In this document: positions 32,265 through 41,238 of the stretch, one piece after another
Layout: every line of letters starts with the position of its first letter
Position numbering within the stretch: the first letter of the stretch is position 1
NCBI RefSeq assembly: GCF_002874535.1
Contig: NZ_CP025025.1
Span: 1,659,526 to 1,723,525, forward strand
From: Mesobacillus jeotgali
GTDB lineage: Bacteria; Bacillota; Bacilli; Bacillales; Cytobacillaceae
Direction: 5' to 3'
DNA length: 64,000 bases
The notes under the pieces: generated by a model
Databases searched by the model: none
Told to the model about the DNA's origin: nothing
The model's input: the letters and a program-made list of their open reading frames with translations, nothing else
Translations under genes and position numbers: made by a program

Positions 32265-33923
32265 GTGACTTTATCTATATTCGCCTTGGGCGGCATCAAT
32301 GAAATCGGAAAAAACATGTATGTTGTCCAGTATGAGGACGATATTTTTGTGATTGACTGCGGAGGGAAGTTTCCTGATGAAAGTCTATTAGGAATCGATT
32401 TAATTATTCCGGAAATGACTTACCTTGAAGAAAATCGAGAGAAAATCCGCGGGCTGATTGTGACTCATGGACACGAGGACCATATTGGCGGGGTCCCGTA
32501 TTTCTTCAAAAAACTGAAAGCGCCAGTTTATGCGACTGATTTTACTCTCGGGTTAATTGAACTGAAACTTGGTGAGCACAAGCTCCTGAGAGGGACTGAG
32601 CTGAATAAAATCACTTCGGACTCAGTATTGGATTTCGGCAAGGTGAAGGTTTCTTTTTTCAAAGTAAGCCACAGCATCCCAGACTGTCTTGGAATTGTAT
32701 TCCACACTCCTGAGGGGAATGTTGTCCATACGGGTGACTTCAAATTCGATTTGACGCCTGCCAACGATGAGCAATCGGAAATCCATAAGATGGCGAAAAT
32801 AGGAACTGAAGGTGTCATGGCTCTGTTATCAGAGAGCACGAACGCTGAGCGTACTGGTCTGACTCCTTCTGAGAGAATGGTAGCAAGCCATCTTGAAGAA
32901 GCCTTCATGAAGGCAGATGGAAAAATTTTTGTTTCGACGTTTGCTTCTAACGTAAACCGGGTTCAGCAGGTTGTCGAGGCAGCGATTAAGACGAACAGGA
33001 AGCTCGCGTTGCTGGGCAGGAGTATGGTGAACGTAGTCGACGTGGCTATAGAACGAGGTTACTTGAATGTTCCTGAAGGAATGCTGATCCAACCAAATGT
33101 TGTCGACCAGCTGGATCCTGATAAAGTGGCGATTCTTTGTACAGGCAGTCAGGGAGAACCGATGGCTGCACTTTCCCGCCTCTCAACAGGAAACTACCGC
33201 GACGTCTCAATTTATCCTGGTGATACAGTCATCATGGCTGCGTCGCCGATCCCTGGAAATGAAAAGGATGTTTCCAAGATTATCGATAATTTGTTCAAGC
33301 TCGGTGCGAAAGTCATTTACGGATCCGGCAGCACAACTGGCATGCATGTTTCCGGCCATGGCTACCAGGAAGATCTTAAGCTGATGCTGACTTTGATGAA
33401 GCCTAAGTATTTTATCCCGATACATGGAGAGTACAGGATGCTGCATCACCACCGCTTGCTGGCAGAATCCGTTGGTGTAGACCAAGGGAATACATTCATT
33501 GTTAAAAATGGTGATATTGTTGACATTGAAAATGGAGAAGCGCGCCAGACTCGCAATGTCCCAGCAGGTGATACGTATGTTGATGGCGTAAGTGTCGGGG
33601 ATGTCGGTGAAATCGTGCTCAGGGACAGAAAGCAGCTATCCGAGGATGGAATGCTAGTCATTGTCCTGACATTAAGCAAAGCAGAACGGAAAATCATTTC
33701 TGGACCAGATACAATCTCACGCGGGTTTGTTTTTGTGAAAAACTCCGAAGACCTGATGAGAGATGTAAACAGCCTCGTGACTAAAACGGTGACGGAACTA
33801 CAGGAAGACAATGTACATCGTTGGAATGTCATTAAGCAGGGAATCAAAAAAGCAGTTGGTCAGCACATTTTCCAAAAGACAAGAAGAAGGCCAATGATTT
33901 TGCCGATTATTATTGAGATTTAA
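32265..33923 (+). CDS. Ribonuclease J paralogue
   Basis: A 552-residue metallo-beta-lactamase/beta-CASP ribonuclease. The metal motif HGHEDH is at residues 68-73, followed by SHSIPD, HTGDFKFD, ATFASN-like VSTFASNVNR, CTGSQGEPMAALSRL, HVSGHGYQED and the C-terminal RRRPMILPIIIEI. It aligns over its full length with RNase J1 and J2. Those genes normally sit elsewhere (near pheromone/pdh and dap loci in B. subtilis), and this copy starts directly at the core without the J1 N-terminal extension, so it is probably a third paralogue. It is monocistronic with a strong terminator. Confidence 0.9.
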   Translation: MTLSIFALGGINEIGKNMYVVQYEDDIFVIDCGGKFPDESLLGIDLIIPEMTYLEENREKIRGLIVTHGHEDHIGGVPYFFKKLKAPVYATDFTLGLIELKLGEHKLLRGTELNKITSDSVLDFGKVKVSFFKVSHSIPDCLGIVFHTPEGNVVHTGDFKFDLTPANDEQSEIHKMAKIGTEGVMALLSESTNAERTGLTPSERMVASHLEEAFMKADGKIFVSTFASNVNRVQQVVEAAIKTNRKLALLGRSMVNVVDVAIERGYLNVPEGMLIQPNVVDQLDPDKVAILCTGSQGEPMAALSRLSTGNYRDVSIYPGDTVIMAASPIPGNEKDVSKIIDNLFKLGAKVIYGSGSTTGMHVSGHGYQEDLKLMLTLMKPKYFIPIHGEYRMLHHHRLLAESVGVDQGNTFIVKNGDIVDIENGEARQTRNVPAGDTYVDGVSVGDVGEIVLRDRKQLSEDGMLVIVLTLSKAERKIISGPDTISRGFVFVKNSEDLMRDVNSLVTKTVTELQEDNVHRWNVIKQGIKKAVGQHIFQKTRRRPMILPIIIEI

Positions 33924-33982
33924 GTTATTTATTGACGTGACTCAAAAGGGGTATATAGCTTACTCTTCCATTTAAAACTTTC

Positions 33983-34010
33983 AAGCATGGAGAATTCTCC
34001 ATGCTTTTTT
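33983..34010 (+). terminator. Terminator after the RNase J gene
   Basis: AAGCATGGAGAA (33983-33994) pairs perfectly with TTCTCCATGCTT (33995-34006), followed by further Ts. Confidence 0.9.
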
Positions 34011-34091
34011 GCATTCCTGCTTAACAAATGAGCAGATAAGGTCTACACTAATAATTATCGATTTATTGCATCTCCGAGGAGGGAGCAGAGC

Positions 34092-37000
34092 ATGGATATT
34101 AAACTAAATCTAAAAGTCATCAAAGATATATGCGGAACTGTTTCCTTCAAGCGGGGGGATGCATTTTACCGTGCGGGAAAAGTCGAGATTCCTGACTACA
34201 ATGAGCAATGGGTGAACGCAACCGTGACAGGGGCGGATGTATTTCATGTCACTGTCACGAAAAGTAATGACGGCCGTTTCACAACTGAGTGCACATGTCC
34301 AAAGCTTGCGTCTGTCAAACATGAGTGCCAGCATGTGGCCGCAGTATTGCTGGCTATTTTAGATGAGCAAAAGCAAGGGACATCAAATGCGATAAATAAT
34401 AATGATCGATCTGGAAATGGGCTCGCAGAAGGACTGCTGAACATTTTCAGTGAAGAGCCTCGAAGGACAAGCAACCATCAGCTCCACTTTGAAACAAGGA
34501 AGATTTTGAACACGATGTTCAAGATCGAGCCGATTGAAACGAGTGATCAGCAATTGATGCTGGGTGTTTCGATGAGCATTGGCCCAATCAAAATCGAGGA
34601 TATTACGGGATTCCTGAAAAGTGTGGCGAATCGGGAGACATCATTGCTATCTGACTTGTTCACTTATGATCCAAAGCTTCATTGTTTTCAAAGCGATATC
34701 GACTCTATCATCAAAATACTTATCCAAATCGTCCATGATTCAGAGTTATCGTTGAAGGATGAAAATGCCTTTTCAACCTTGATCATTCCGCCATCTTTTT
34801 GGCATCAGTTAGTGCCGCTGCTGGAAAGAGCTCCGGATGTTAAATTGATTGAGGAGGGCGAAGTTACCGGGCAGTTTTCTGTTTCGATTGAAAGGCTTCC
34901 ACTTTTATTCAATTTTGAAAAGATCACTGACAAAGACTATTCATTAAAAATTGCTGGTATTTCTGATCTGATTGTTCTTCAAAAATATGACCTCGTTTGG
35001 TTGAAAACCAAATTGATTCAGCTCAGCACTGAGGATTGCAGCAGATTATTTGAACTGAAAAATATGCTCGCGCAATCAAGAACGGATAGCATACCGATTT
35101 TACACGACCAGATGGGTTTCTTTGTGGACAAAGTCGTACCAGGTCTGCGCCGTATTGGGGAAGTCCAAATAGATGGCGACATAACAAAGCAATTTTTAAC
35201 CGAGCCGCTGATCACAAAACTTTATCTTGATCGCGTGAATAATCGATTATTGGCAGGAATCGAATTCCAGTATGGAAAAATAGTTTTCAACCCTCTTGAG
35301 GAGAGGGAACCGAGAGTCAATTCTCTGTTAATCAGGGACATGGTCAAGGAGGACCAGATCCTTGAGTTGCTGGATGAAGGTTCTTTCGCGAAAACGGATG
35401 GCGGTTATTTTTTGCACAATGAAGGGCTTGAATATGAATTTCTGTATCATGTCCTGCCTAAGCTGCAAAAGCTTGTGCAGGTATACGCCACAACAGCTGT
35501 CAGGAACCGGATTTTCCGGGAGCCGGCCCGACCGCAAATACGTGTCAAGGTGAAAAAAGAGCGGACAAACTGGCTTGAATTCAAATTTGAAATGGATGGG
35601 GTTCCTGAAAAACAGATCAGGGATATCCTTGAAGCACTTGAAGAGAAACGAAAATTCTATCGTTTACGCAATGGGGCATTGATGTCACTGGAAACGAGGG
35701 AATGGGAAGAAATCCAGCGTTTCTTGAAGGCAGGGCCCATCCAGGATGAAGATTTGGAAAAAGGGTTGAATGTCCCGATTGTCCGTGGGATGCAAATGCT
35801 GGAATCTTTCGAGGATGGATCCATACTGCAGTTAGAGGATTCGTTCCGGAGTTTTCTAGAAGAAATCAGCACTCCCGGCAAGGTTAAGTTTGAAGTTCCT
35901 GATAGATTAGCGCCAATACTACGTGAATACCAGAAACATGGTTTCCAATGGATGAAAACTCTTGCAAGTTACGGATTTGGCGGAATCCTGGCAGATGATA
36001 TGGGGCTTGGTAAAACACTTCAAAGTATCACCTATATTGCTTCAGAGCTTTCCGATGTGAGGGAAAGGCAACAGCCCATCCTGATTGTTTGTCCATCATC
36101 CCTTGTTTATAACTGGCTCAGTGAATTCTTGAAATTCACTCCTGAAATTCAGGCAGTCATCATCGATGGCAATAAAGAGGAGCGGTCCAAACTGTTAAAG
36201 GATGTTTCGGGTATTGATGTTGTCATTACCTCCTACATGCTCCTGCGCAGGGATATTCACCTGTACGAAAAAATCAGATTTCACACTGCCTTTTTCGATG
36301 AAGCACAGGCGTTTAAAAATCCGCTGACTCAAACGGCAAAAGCAGTGATGAACATACAGGCAGACCACCGATTCGCGTTAACAGGTACGCCGATTGAAAA
36401 TTCCATCGAGGAATTATGGTCTATTTTCCGGGTGGTATTTCCTGAGTTATTCCAGGGGTTGAAGGAATACAGCAATCTGACAAGCAAGACAATTGCCCGC
36501 AGGATCCGGCCATTTTTACTGCGAAGGGTAAAGGAAGAAGTGCTTGGGGAGCTGCCTGAGAAAATCGAATCAATCGATAGAGTTGAACTGCTGCCTGAAC
36601 AGAAAAAGCTTTATGCTGCATACCTTGCAAAGCTTCGCCACCAGACCTTAAAGCAGCTGGATAAAAATACGATCAGGAAAAATCGGATCAAAATACTGGC
36701 TGGACTGACGAGGTTAAGACAAATATGCTGCCACCCAGCGTTGTTTGTAGATGGATACAAGGAGAGCTCTGCTAAATTTGAACAGTTGAAAAATATCATT
36801 GAAGAGTCCAGATTTGCTGGGAGAAGGGTCCTGATATTTTCACAGTTCACAAAAATGCTCGACTTGATCGGCAAGGAGTTAGCATACGAGGGCATTCCTT
36901 TCTTCTACCTGGACGGACAAACACCTCCTGAAGATCGAGTAGAAATATGCGAAAAGTTTAACGCAGGAGAACGAGACTTTTTCCTGATTTCCTTGAAAGC

Positions 37001-37274
37001 AGGGGGCACAGGCTTGAATTTAACAGGAGCTGACACAGTCATTCTTTATGATTTATGGTGGAATCCAGCCGTTGAGGAGCAGGCCGCAGATCGTGCCCAT
37101 CGAATGGGTCAGAAGAATAAAGTCCAGGTCATCAAACTGATCGCAAGCGGAACAATTGAAGAGAAGATGAATGAGCTCCAGGACAAAAAACGGAACATGA
37201 TCGAAGAAATTATCGAAGAAAAAAGCTCAGCGTCGCTGACAGAGGAAGATATCCGCGAAATTTTGCAGATATAG
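34092..37274 (+). CDS. SNF2/RapA-type helicase with SWIM zinc finger
   Basis: A 1060-residue Swi2/Snf2 ATPase. Order: SWIM finger at residues 67-81 (C67, C69, C79, H81 in CTCPKLASVKHECQH), a long divergent middle region (about 100-600), then the helicase core: motif I LADDMGLGKT (about 637), DEAQ box FFDEAQAFKN, motif III LTGTPIENS, and the C-terminal lobe with GGTGLNLTGADTVI and QAADRAHRMGQ. Such SWIM-SNF2 proteins are common in Bacillaceae; their task (transcription recycling or DNA remodelling) is poorly known. GAGGAGGGAGCAG precedes the ATG. Monocistronic. Confidence 0.93.
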   Translation: MDIKLNLKVIKDICGTVSFKRGDAFYRAGKVEIPDYNEQWVNATVTGADVFHVTVTKSNDGRFTTECTCPKLASVKHECQHVAAVLLAILDEQKQGTSNAINNNDRSGNGLAEGLLNIFSEEPRRTSNHQLHFETRKILNTMFKIEPIETSDQQLMLGVSMSIGPIKIEDITGFLKSVANRETSLLSDLFTYDPKLHCFQSDIDSIIKILIQIVHDSELSLKDENAFSTLIIPPSFWHQLVPLLERAPDVKLIEEGEVTGQFSVSIERLPLLFNFEKITDKDYSLKIAGISDLIVLQKYDLVWLKTKLIQLSTEDCSRLFELKNMLAQSRTDSIPILHDQMGFFVDKVVPGLRRIGEVQIDGDITKQFLTEPLITKLYLDRVNNRLLAGIEFQYGKIVFNPLEEREPRVNSLLIRDMVKEDQILELLDEGSFAKTDGGYFLHNEGLEYEFLYHVLPKLQKLVQVYATTAVRNRIFREPARPQIRVKVKKERTNWLEFKFEMDGVPEKQIRDILEALEEKRKFYRLRNGALMSLETREWEEIQRFLKAGPIQDEDLEKGLNVPIVRGMQMLESFEDGSILQLEDSFRSFLEEISTPGKVKFEVPDRLAPILREYQKHGFQWMKTLASYGFGGILADDMGLGKTLQSITYIASELSDVRERQQPILIVCPSSLVYNWLSEFLKFTPEIQAVIIDGNKEERSKLLKDVSGIDVVITSYMLLRRDIHLYEKIRFHTAFFDEAQAFKNPLTQTAKAVMNIQADHRFALTGTPIENSIEELWSIFRVVFPELFQGLKEYSNLTSKTIARRIRPFLLRRVKEEVLGELPEKIESIDRVELLPEQKKLYAAYLAKLRHQTLKQLDKNTIRKNRIKILAGLTRLRQICCHPALFVDGYKESSAKFEQLKNIIEESRFAGRRVLIFSQFTKMLDLIGKELAYEGIPFFYLDGQTPPEDRVEICEKFNAGERDFFLISLKAGGTGLNLTGADTVILYDLWWNPAVEEQAADRAHRMGQKNKVQVIKLIASGTIEEKMNELQDKKRNMIEEIIEEKSSASLTEEDIREILQI

Positions 37275-37351
37275 AGAGTTGAGTCATTAAAATGTTTTAA
37301 GTTAAGCCGATAATAATCTGTGACATGATGTTGTTAGAGGAGAGAATATTT

Positions 37352-38686
37352 TTGGCTAATAGAGGATTGAACGTAGGCAAGCAAGCACCTGATTTTGCTT
37401 TGCCAGGAACACATAATACAAAATACAGATTATCAGATTTTGCAGGACAGCCTGTTATTATTGTTTTCTTAAGAGGCACATGGTGACCAAACTGCCGAAA
37501 TCAGCTGGTCCAGCTGAATGAACAATATGATGTTTTAAAAGAAAAGGGAATACAAGTCCTTGGGATTGCTGGACAGAACATTAAGGGCATCCAGGCTTAC
37601 GTTGATTCAGAAGGCATCAAGATTCCGATTCTTTCTGATGAAAAGAGAACAGTGATCAAGCAATATGAGGTTTTTGTACCTATAAAATGGGACAGTTTTC
37701 GAATAGCCATACCTAGCACCTATGTCTTGGACGGGAACCACGTCATCCGTTACAGCTATATCGGGGATTCGCAATTTGACCGTCCAGCGATTGACGGCAT
37801 TTTGAATATCATCCAGGAGATCCACGAGTCAGGGGCGGATGTAGAGGACGCAGCTGAGCAGGAACAAGCTGGAGTATTCGTAGGAGCTATGAAAGAAACC
37901 TTTCATGATATTGTTTTATCCACCCAGATGATCAAACAAAGTGTGAACCATAATCTGGAATCAATCAATGAACTGGAGAATGAGCTTACTGAGAACAAGG
38001 AAGCTCTATCCCAGTTTTTCACCGTATTTGAACAAATGGAATCGAAGATTAGCTTGTACAGTGAGACAATTCATAAGGTAGTAGATGGGTCTTTTGCTGT
38101 CATTCAAGATAATCAACAGGCTTCCGAGCATATGAAGCAAACATCAGTTTTGTTAAAGGAATTGGTCGGTTTAACACAAACTATTGGCAGCATCAGCTCA
38201 ACGATATCATCGATTTCTGCTCAAACTAAAATTCTTGCGTTAAATGCTTCGATTGAAGCTGCAAGGGCAGGTGAACATGGTAAGGGATTTGCAGTGGTTG
38301 CAAAAGAAGTGGGCAAGCTTGCAGCTGCTTCTGCAGATGCATCACAAAATATATCGACACAATTAGAGGGAATTGAGAACAAAATCAGTTCAAGCTTTTC
38401 TTCCTTTACTGACTTTGATGACCTTATGCAGCAAATTGACTCGAAGGTGAATTTGCAAAACAAGGAGCTCGAAGATGTTTCATCGGGAATCCTTTCAATC
38501 AGGGCTGACAGCACTTCCCTGGCAGACCGGTTGCGGATGATCACTGAACAGCAAGTAGCCCAGCAACAGAAAATCAGTTCTGTCAAACACCAGGAATTGA
38601 GTATTTCCTCAGAAATCGACGGAATCCATAAAGATATCGAAGAAAATAATAAACTTGTGTCCGAACTGGACAAAAGAGTTTACTAG
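37352..38686 (+). CDS. Candidate selenoprotein: peroxiredoxin-like domain fused to a chemoreceptor signalling domain, with in-frame TGA at the catalytic Cys
   Basis: A TTG at 37352 with GAGGAGAG (37336-37343) 8 bp upstream opens a 444-residue frame broken only by a TGA at 37484-37486 (residue 45). Residues 1-160 are an AhpC/TSA-type redoxin ([57 protein letters not shown]). The TGA takes exactly the place of the peroxidatic Cys in the usual RGTWCPNC, and the resolving-type Cys48 is kept, giving a UxxC motif. A SECIS-like hairpin follows. Residues about 165-444 are a soluble MCP signalling coiled coil with the tip [20 protein letters not shown] (294-313). There is no membrane segment. The alternative is a nonsense-mutated gene; a GTG restart at 37652 would yield a truncated protein. 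Confidence 0.72.
37484..37517 (+). promoter_or_regulatory. Candidate bacterial SECIS element
   Basis: Downstream of the TGA (37484-37486), TCAGCTG (37501-37507) pairs perfectly with CAGCTGA (37511-37517) around the loop GTC. The loop starts with G and lies 21 nt after the TGA. Bacterial SECIS models ask for a small apical loop with a G in its first two positions, about 16-37 nt after the UGA; this fits. It lies within coding sequence, as bacterial SECIS elements must. Confidence 0.55.
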
Positions 38687-38694
38687 ACGATAGT

Positions 38695-38726
38695 AAAGCC
38701 CCTATGTATGCACCATAGGGGCTTTT
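38695..38726. terminator. Bidirectional terminator
   Basis: AAAGCCCCTATG (38695-38706) pairs with CATAGGGGCTTT (38713-38724), with T-runs on the plus strand and A-runs giving Ts on the minus strand. It serves the Prx-MCP gene and the convergent RsbR-like gene. Confidence 0.9.
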
Positions 38727-38732
38727 GCTATA

Positions 38733-39572
38733 TTATTTTGTAACTTCGTTATCCAGATAGGACCTCAGGGTTTGCTGTAGCGTACCTTTGGTTTCTGCCT
38801 TTTGATCAAAAGTGATTCCTGCATGAATCATTTTTCTGACAAGATCAGGACGCATTCCGGTTATGACAGCGTTTGAACCCATCATCGAGACACCGCTCAA
38901 TACTTTTTGGAAATGCGAGATGACGTTCATTTCCATGTCTGCGATCCCAGAAAGATCCATAATCAATGTTTGGACTTTCAGCTTTGAAATATCCATCAGG
39001 ACCTTCTCTTCGATAATCTGCATTCTGTAATCATCCATCATACCAATTAGAGGAAGTACCGCAACAGAACTGCTCACTGGGATAATGGGCACGGATAAGT
39101 GTTCAACTAACTTCCTCTGCGAGTTGAGCAATTCATCTTTGTACTTTGTATAAGTAAGGAAGAAGGTATTCAGGAATTGGTCAACTTGGTCATTGATTTT
39201 TTTCTCGAGTTGGAAGAATTCCTCTCGGTCAGTAAATCGGTTGTACATTTGATCATATTTGTCTAGGAAGTGCCACAAAGTTCTGCGAATGGCCTGGATC
39301 CATTCCAATTTGAAAGCAACTGTCAATGAATGTTCTGCCCAGGCGATTCCTTCTTGTTCAGCAAAAGCAACCACATTCTCCTCTTGCTGCTCTACTATAT
39401 AGACAATTAACTTCTCAGCGTTTTTTAAAAGGTCAATATTCCCTTTTTGGAGAATCTCATTAATCTTCGAAGCTACATTTACCGCTTCTGATAACAAGTG
39501 TTGTTCGAAAAGTTCCCTATTAGATTGAATGAAATCGGTCACTTCATCTCTCTGGTTAAAAGTTGATTCCAT
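38733..39572 (-). CDS. RsbR-like stressosome protein with STAS domain, lacking both phosphorylatable Thr
   Basis: A 279-residue protein with the RsbR layout: a helical N-terminal sensor half (1-150) and a C-terminal STAS domain (about 160-275: VLPLIGMMDDYRMQIIEEKV, TLIMDLSGIADMEMNVIS, GSNAVITGMRPDLVRKMIHA). RsbR proteins form the stressosome scaffold controlling SigB. By alignment from memory with RsbRA, the position of T171 (DIDTARAK) is Asp here (MMDDYRMQ) and that of T205 (VVDTMVAH) is Met (DMEMNVIS). The start ATG at 39572 follows GGGGAG; an in-frame GTG at 39584 overlaps that site. Sensor ligand unknown. Confidence 0.82.
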   Translation of the reverse strand: MESTFNQRDEVTDFIQSNRELFEQHLLSEAVNVASKINEILQKGNIDLLKNAEKLIVYIVEQQEENVVAFAEQEGIAWAEHSLTVAFKLEWIQAIRRTLWHFLDKYDQMYNRFTDREEFFQLEKKINDQVDQFLNTFFLTYTKYKDELLNSQRKLVEHLSVPIIPVSSSVAVLPLIGMMDDYRMQIIEEKVLMDISKLKVQTLIMDLSGIADMEMNVISHFQKVLSGVSMMGSNAVITGMRPDLVRKMIHAGITFDQKAETKGTLQQTLRSYLDNEVTK

Positions 39573-39797
39573 TTTTGTGTACACTCCCCGGCATTATATT
39601 AGATTTATTTAACAACATCTAGATAGGTTTAAGTCTCCTTAATTTAACTGTAGCAAACAATGAATTCAAACTCAAATAATCTCATGTCAGTCAGCCTGAA
39701 ATTCATTATTTTTGAAGGATATAAGGTCAGAAAGCCGAAATAATTAACAAATCAAGATTTAATGATACATAATCCAACATACTTAAGGAGGAAAACA

Positions 39798-39914
39798 ATG
39801 GGCTGGTTCATCATTGTTATTATTGCGTACTTACCGATATTTTACCGGATTCACCGCCGTCTGGATTTTTTGGAAAAAGAGGTTGAGCGGTTGAGTGTAG
39901 AAAAACGTGAATAA
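39798..39914 (+). CDS. 38-residue single-span membrane protein
   Basis: A perfect AAGGAGG (39785-39791) stands 6 bp before an ATG opening MGWFIIVIIAYLPIFYRIHR, followed by a charged, coiled-coil-like tail (LDFLEKEVERLSVEKRE) and a TAA at 39912-39914. One hydrophobic N-terminal helix then a basic-acidic amphipathic tail is a common layout of Bacillus small membrane proteins. It is too short for most gene callers. No family name known to me. The flanks (39585-39784 and 39915-40118) are AT-rich with no other feature I can support. Confidence 0.7.
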   Translation: MGWFIIVIIAYLPIFYRIHRRLDFLEKEVERLSVEKRE

Positions 39915-40131
39915 GGGGGATATACATAGAAATAGGCAAAGCGACAAAAGTGGATTGTAAATTTATTATGTAAAGTATTTTTGCACGCCCCATTATGATG
40001 CTATAAAGTCCATTGACATTTTTAGTTGAACAGATGTAAGAATATGTATCGAAATATTAAAGAGGATGCCCGCTAAGATTTTAGCAGATAAACAAAATCA
40101 AATCAGTTACTTAATACGAAGGGGGAGAGAT

Positions 40132-41004
40132 GTGAAACAAGAACAGCAAATGCTTAACGAGCTATTGGGATGGGCCAGGCAGAATGATAATATACGTACG
40201 GTTTTGATGACAAGCTCTCGAGCTAATCCCCGCGCATTTACCGATTTATTCACAGATTATGATTTCGAGATTTTTGTAAATGAATTAGATTCTTTTGTCC
40301 AGGATGACGGTTGGTTAGACCAATTTGGCTCACTTATCAAAAAAGTGGTTTTGCAGGATGGCGATTGGCGAACGAGACTCGTCCTGTACGAAGATGGGAC
40401 TAAAATGGATTTTCAGATTACAACGAATGATTTTGTTAAACACCTGGCTTCCATGTCAGAACTGCCGGATGCATATGACAATGGCTATAAAGTCTTGTTA
40501 GATAAGGATGGAATCGCAAAAGGAATCCCGCTGCCATCTTATACGGCATACATAACAAAGAAGCCGTCAGCGGAAAGATTCGCTGATATCATCAACAGTT
40601 TTTGGGGAGATACCGCATACGTAGCAAACAGCCTCTGGCGTGATGAATTGTACTTTGCGAAATACATGCTCGACAACATCATTCGTTTCCATTACCTTCA
40701 ACCAGTGATCGAATGGCATCTCGGTGTGAAGCATGATTGGAGTGTCAATCCTAATAAATTTGGGCGATGGTTTAAGCGTTATCTCGACGGTGATACATGG
40801 GATGAGCTGGAGGGAACTTATGCGGGAGCAAGTTTAGAGGAAAACTGGGAAGCTCTTTTCAGGATGGCTGATCTTTTTAGCCGCCTGGCACAAGAAGTTG
40901 GGAAGAGTTTGGGGTATGAGTATCCGATGGAGTATGAGCAGAAAATGAGGGAGTACTTGCTAAAAGTCAGGAACCTGCCATTAGATGCGGAAAGCTTTAA
41001 GTAG
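40132..41004 (+). CDS. Aminoglycoside 6-adenylyltransferase-like protein (AadK/AadE family)
   Basis: A 290-residue nucleotidyltransferase. The family N-terminus (MLNELLGWARQNDNIRTVLM, then TSSRANPRAFTDLFTDYDFEIFV with the DYD metal pair) and VIEWHLGVKHDWSVNPNKFGRWFKRYL in the C-terminal helical domain are typical of ANT(6) enzymes, which adenylylate streptomycin. The frame is open to an ATG at 40066, but AAGGGGGAGAG (40119-40129) points to the GTG at 40132, which also matches AadK length (about 284 aa). It is probably an intrinsic chromosomal gene as in B. subtilis; resistance is not shown by sequence alone. Confidence 0.88.
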   Translation: MKQEQQMLNELLGWARQNDNIRTVLMTSSRANPRAFTDLFTDYDFEIFVNELDSFVQDDGWLDQFGSLIKKVVLQDGDWRTRLVLYEDGTKMDFQITTNDFVKHLASMSELPDAYDNGYKVLLDKDGIAKGIPLPSYTAYITKKPSAERFADIINSFWGDTAYVANSLWRDELYFAKYMLDNIIRFHYLQPVIEWHLGVKHDWSVNPNKFGRWFKRYLDGDTWDELEGTYAGASLEENWEALFRMADLFSRLAQEVGKSLGYEYPMEYEQKMREYLLKVRNLPLDAESFK

Positions 41005-41016
41005 CAATAAAAGGTC

Positions 41017-41238
41017 GCCTTGCAAACGAGGACTTAGGTTACGGGACTGCGGCGGTAATATTAGTAGTTGAAGAGATTAAAAGAATGAACCCAAACGGAA
41101 CCCAATGATCATGATTGGTTATAATCAAGAGAATGACGGGCAAGAGCTACATACACGAAGGTCGGATTTGCTGAGACGGAAATTGCACCAAGGGGAGAGC
41201 AGTTGGCAGCTTACAACCTTAAGGCTGAGGTTCACTGA
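41017..41238 (+). pseudogene. Remnant of a GNAT acetyltransferase
   Basis: Two frames together read like the C-terminal half of a GNAT enzyme. From 41018: LANEDLGYGTAAVILVVEEI then KRMNPNGTQ and a stop; then MIMIGYNQEND from about 41109 in another frame; then RATYTKVGFAETEIAPRGEQ, LAAYNLKAE in a third frame from 41143 to the TGA at 41236-41238. The YNQEN...YTKVGF pattern is GNAT motif B. The N-terminal half and a start are missing. At least two frameshifts make it a dead gene. Array D begins right at its end. Confidence 0.78.

Noticed and set aside
37652-38686. A separate gene starting at the GTG at 37652
   Set aside because: It would begin in the middle of the conserved redoxin fold without a ribosome site; the frame continues upstream through a TGA to a well-placed TTG at 37352.
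40066-40131. Longer start for the aminoglycoside adenylyltransferase
   Set aside because: The extra 22 residues have no ribosome site before them and include the sequence that forms the site for the GTG at 40132.
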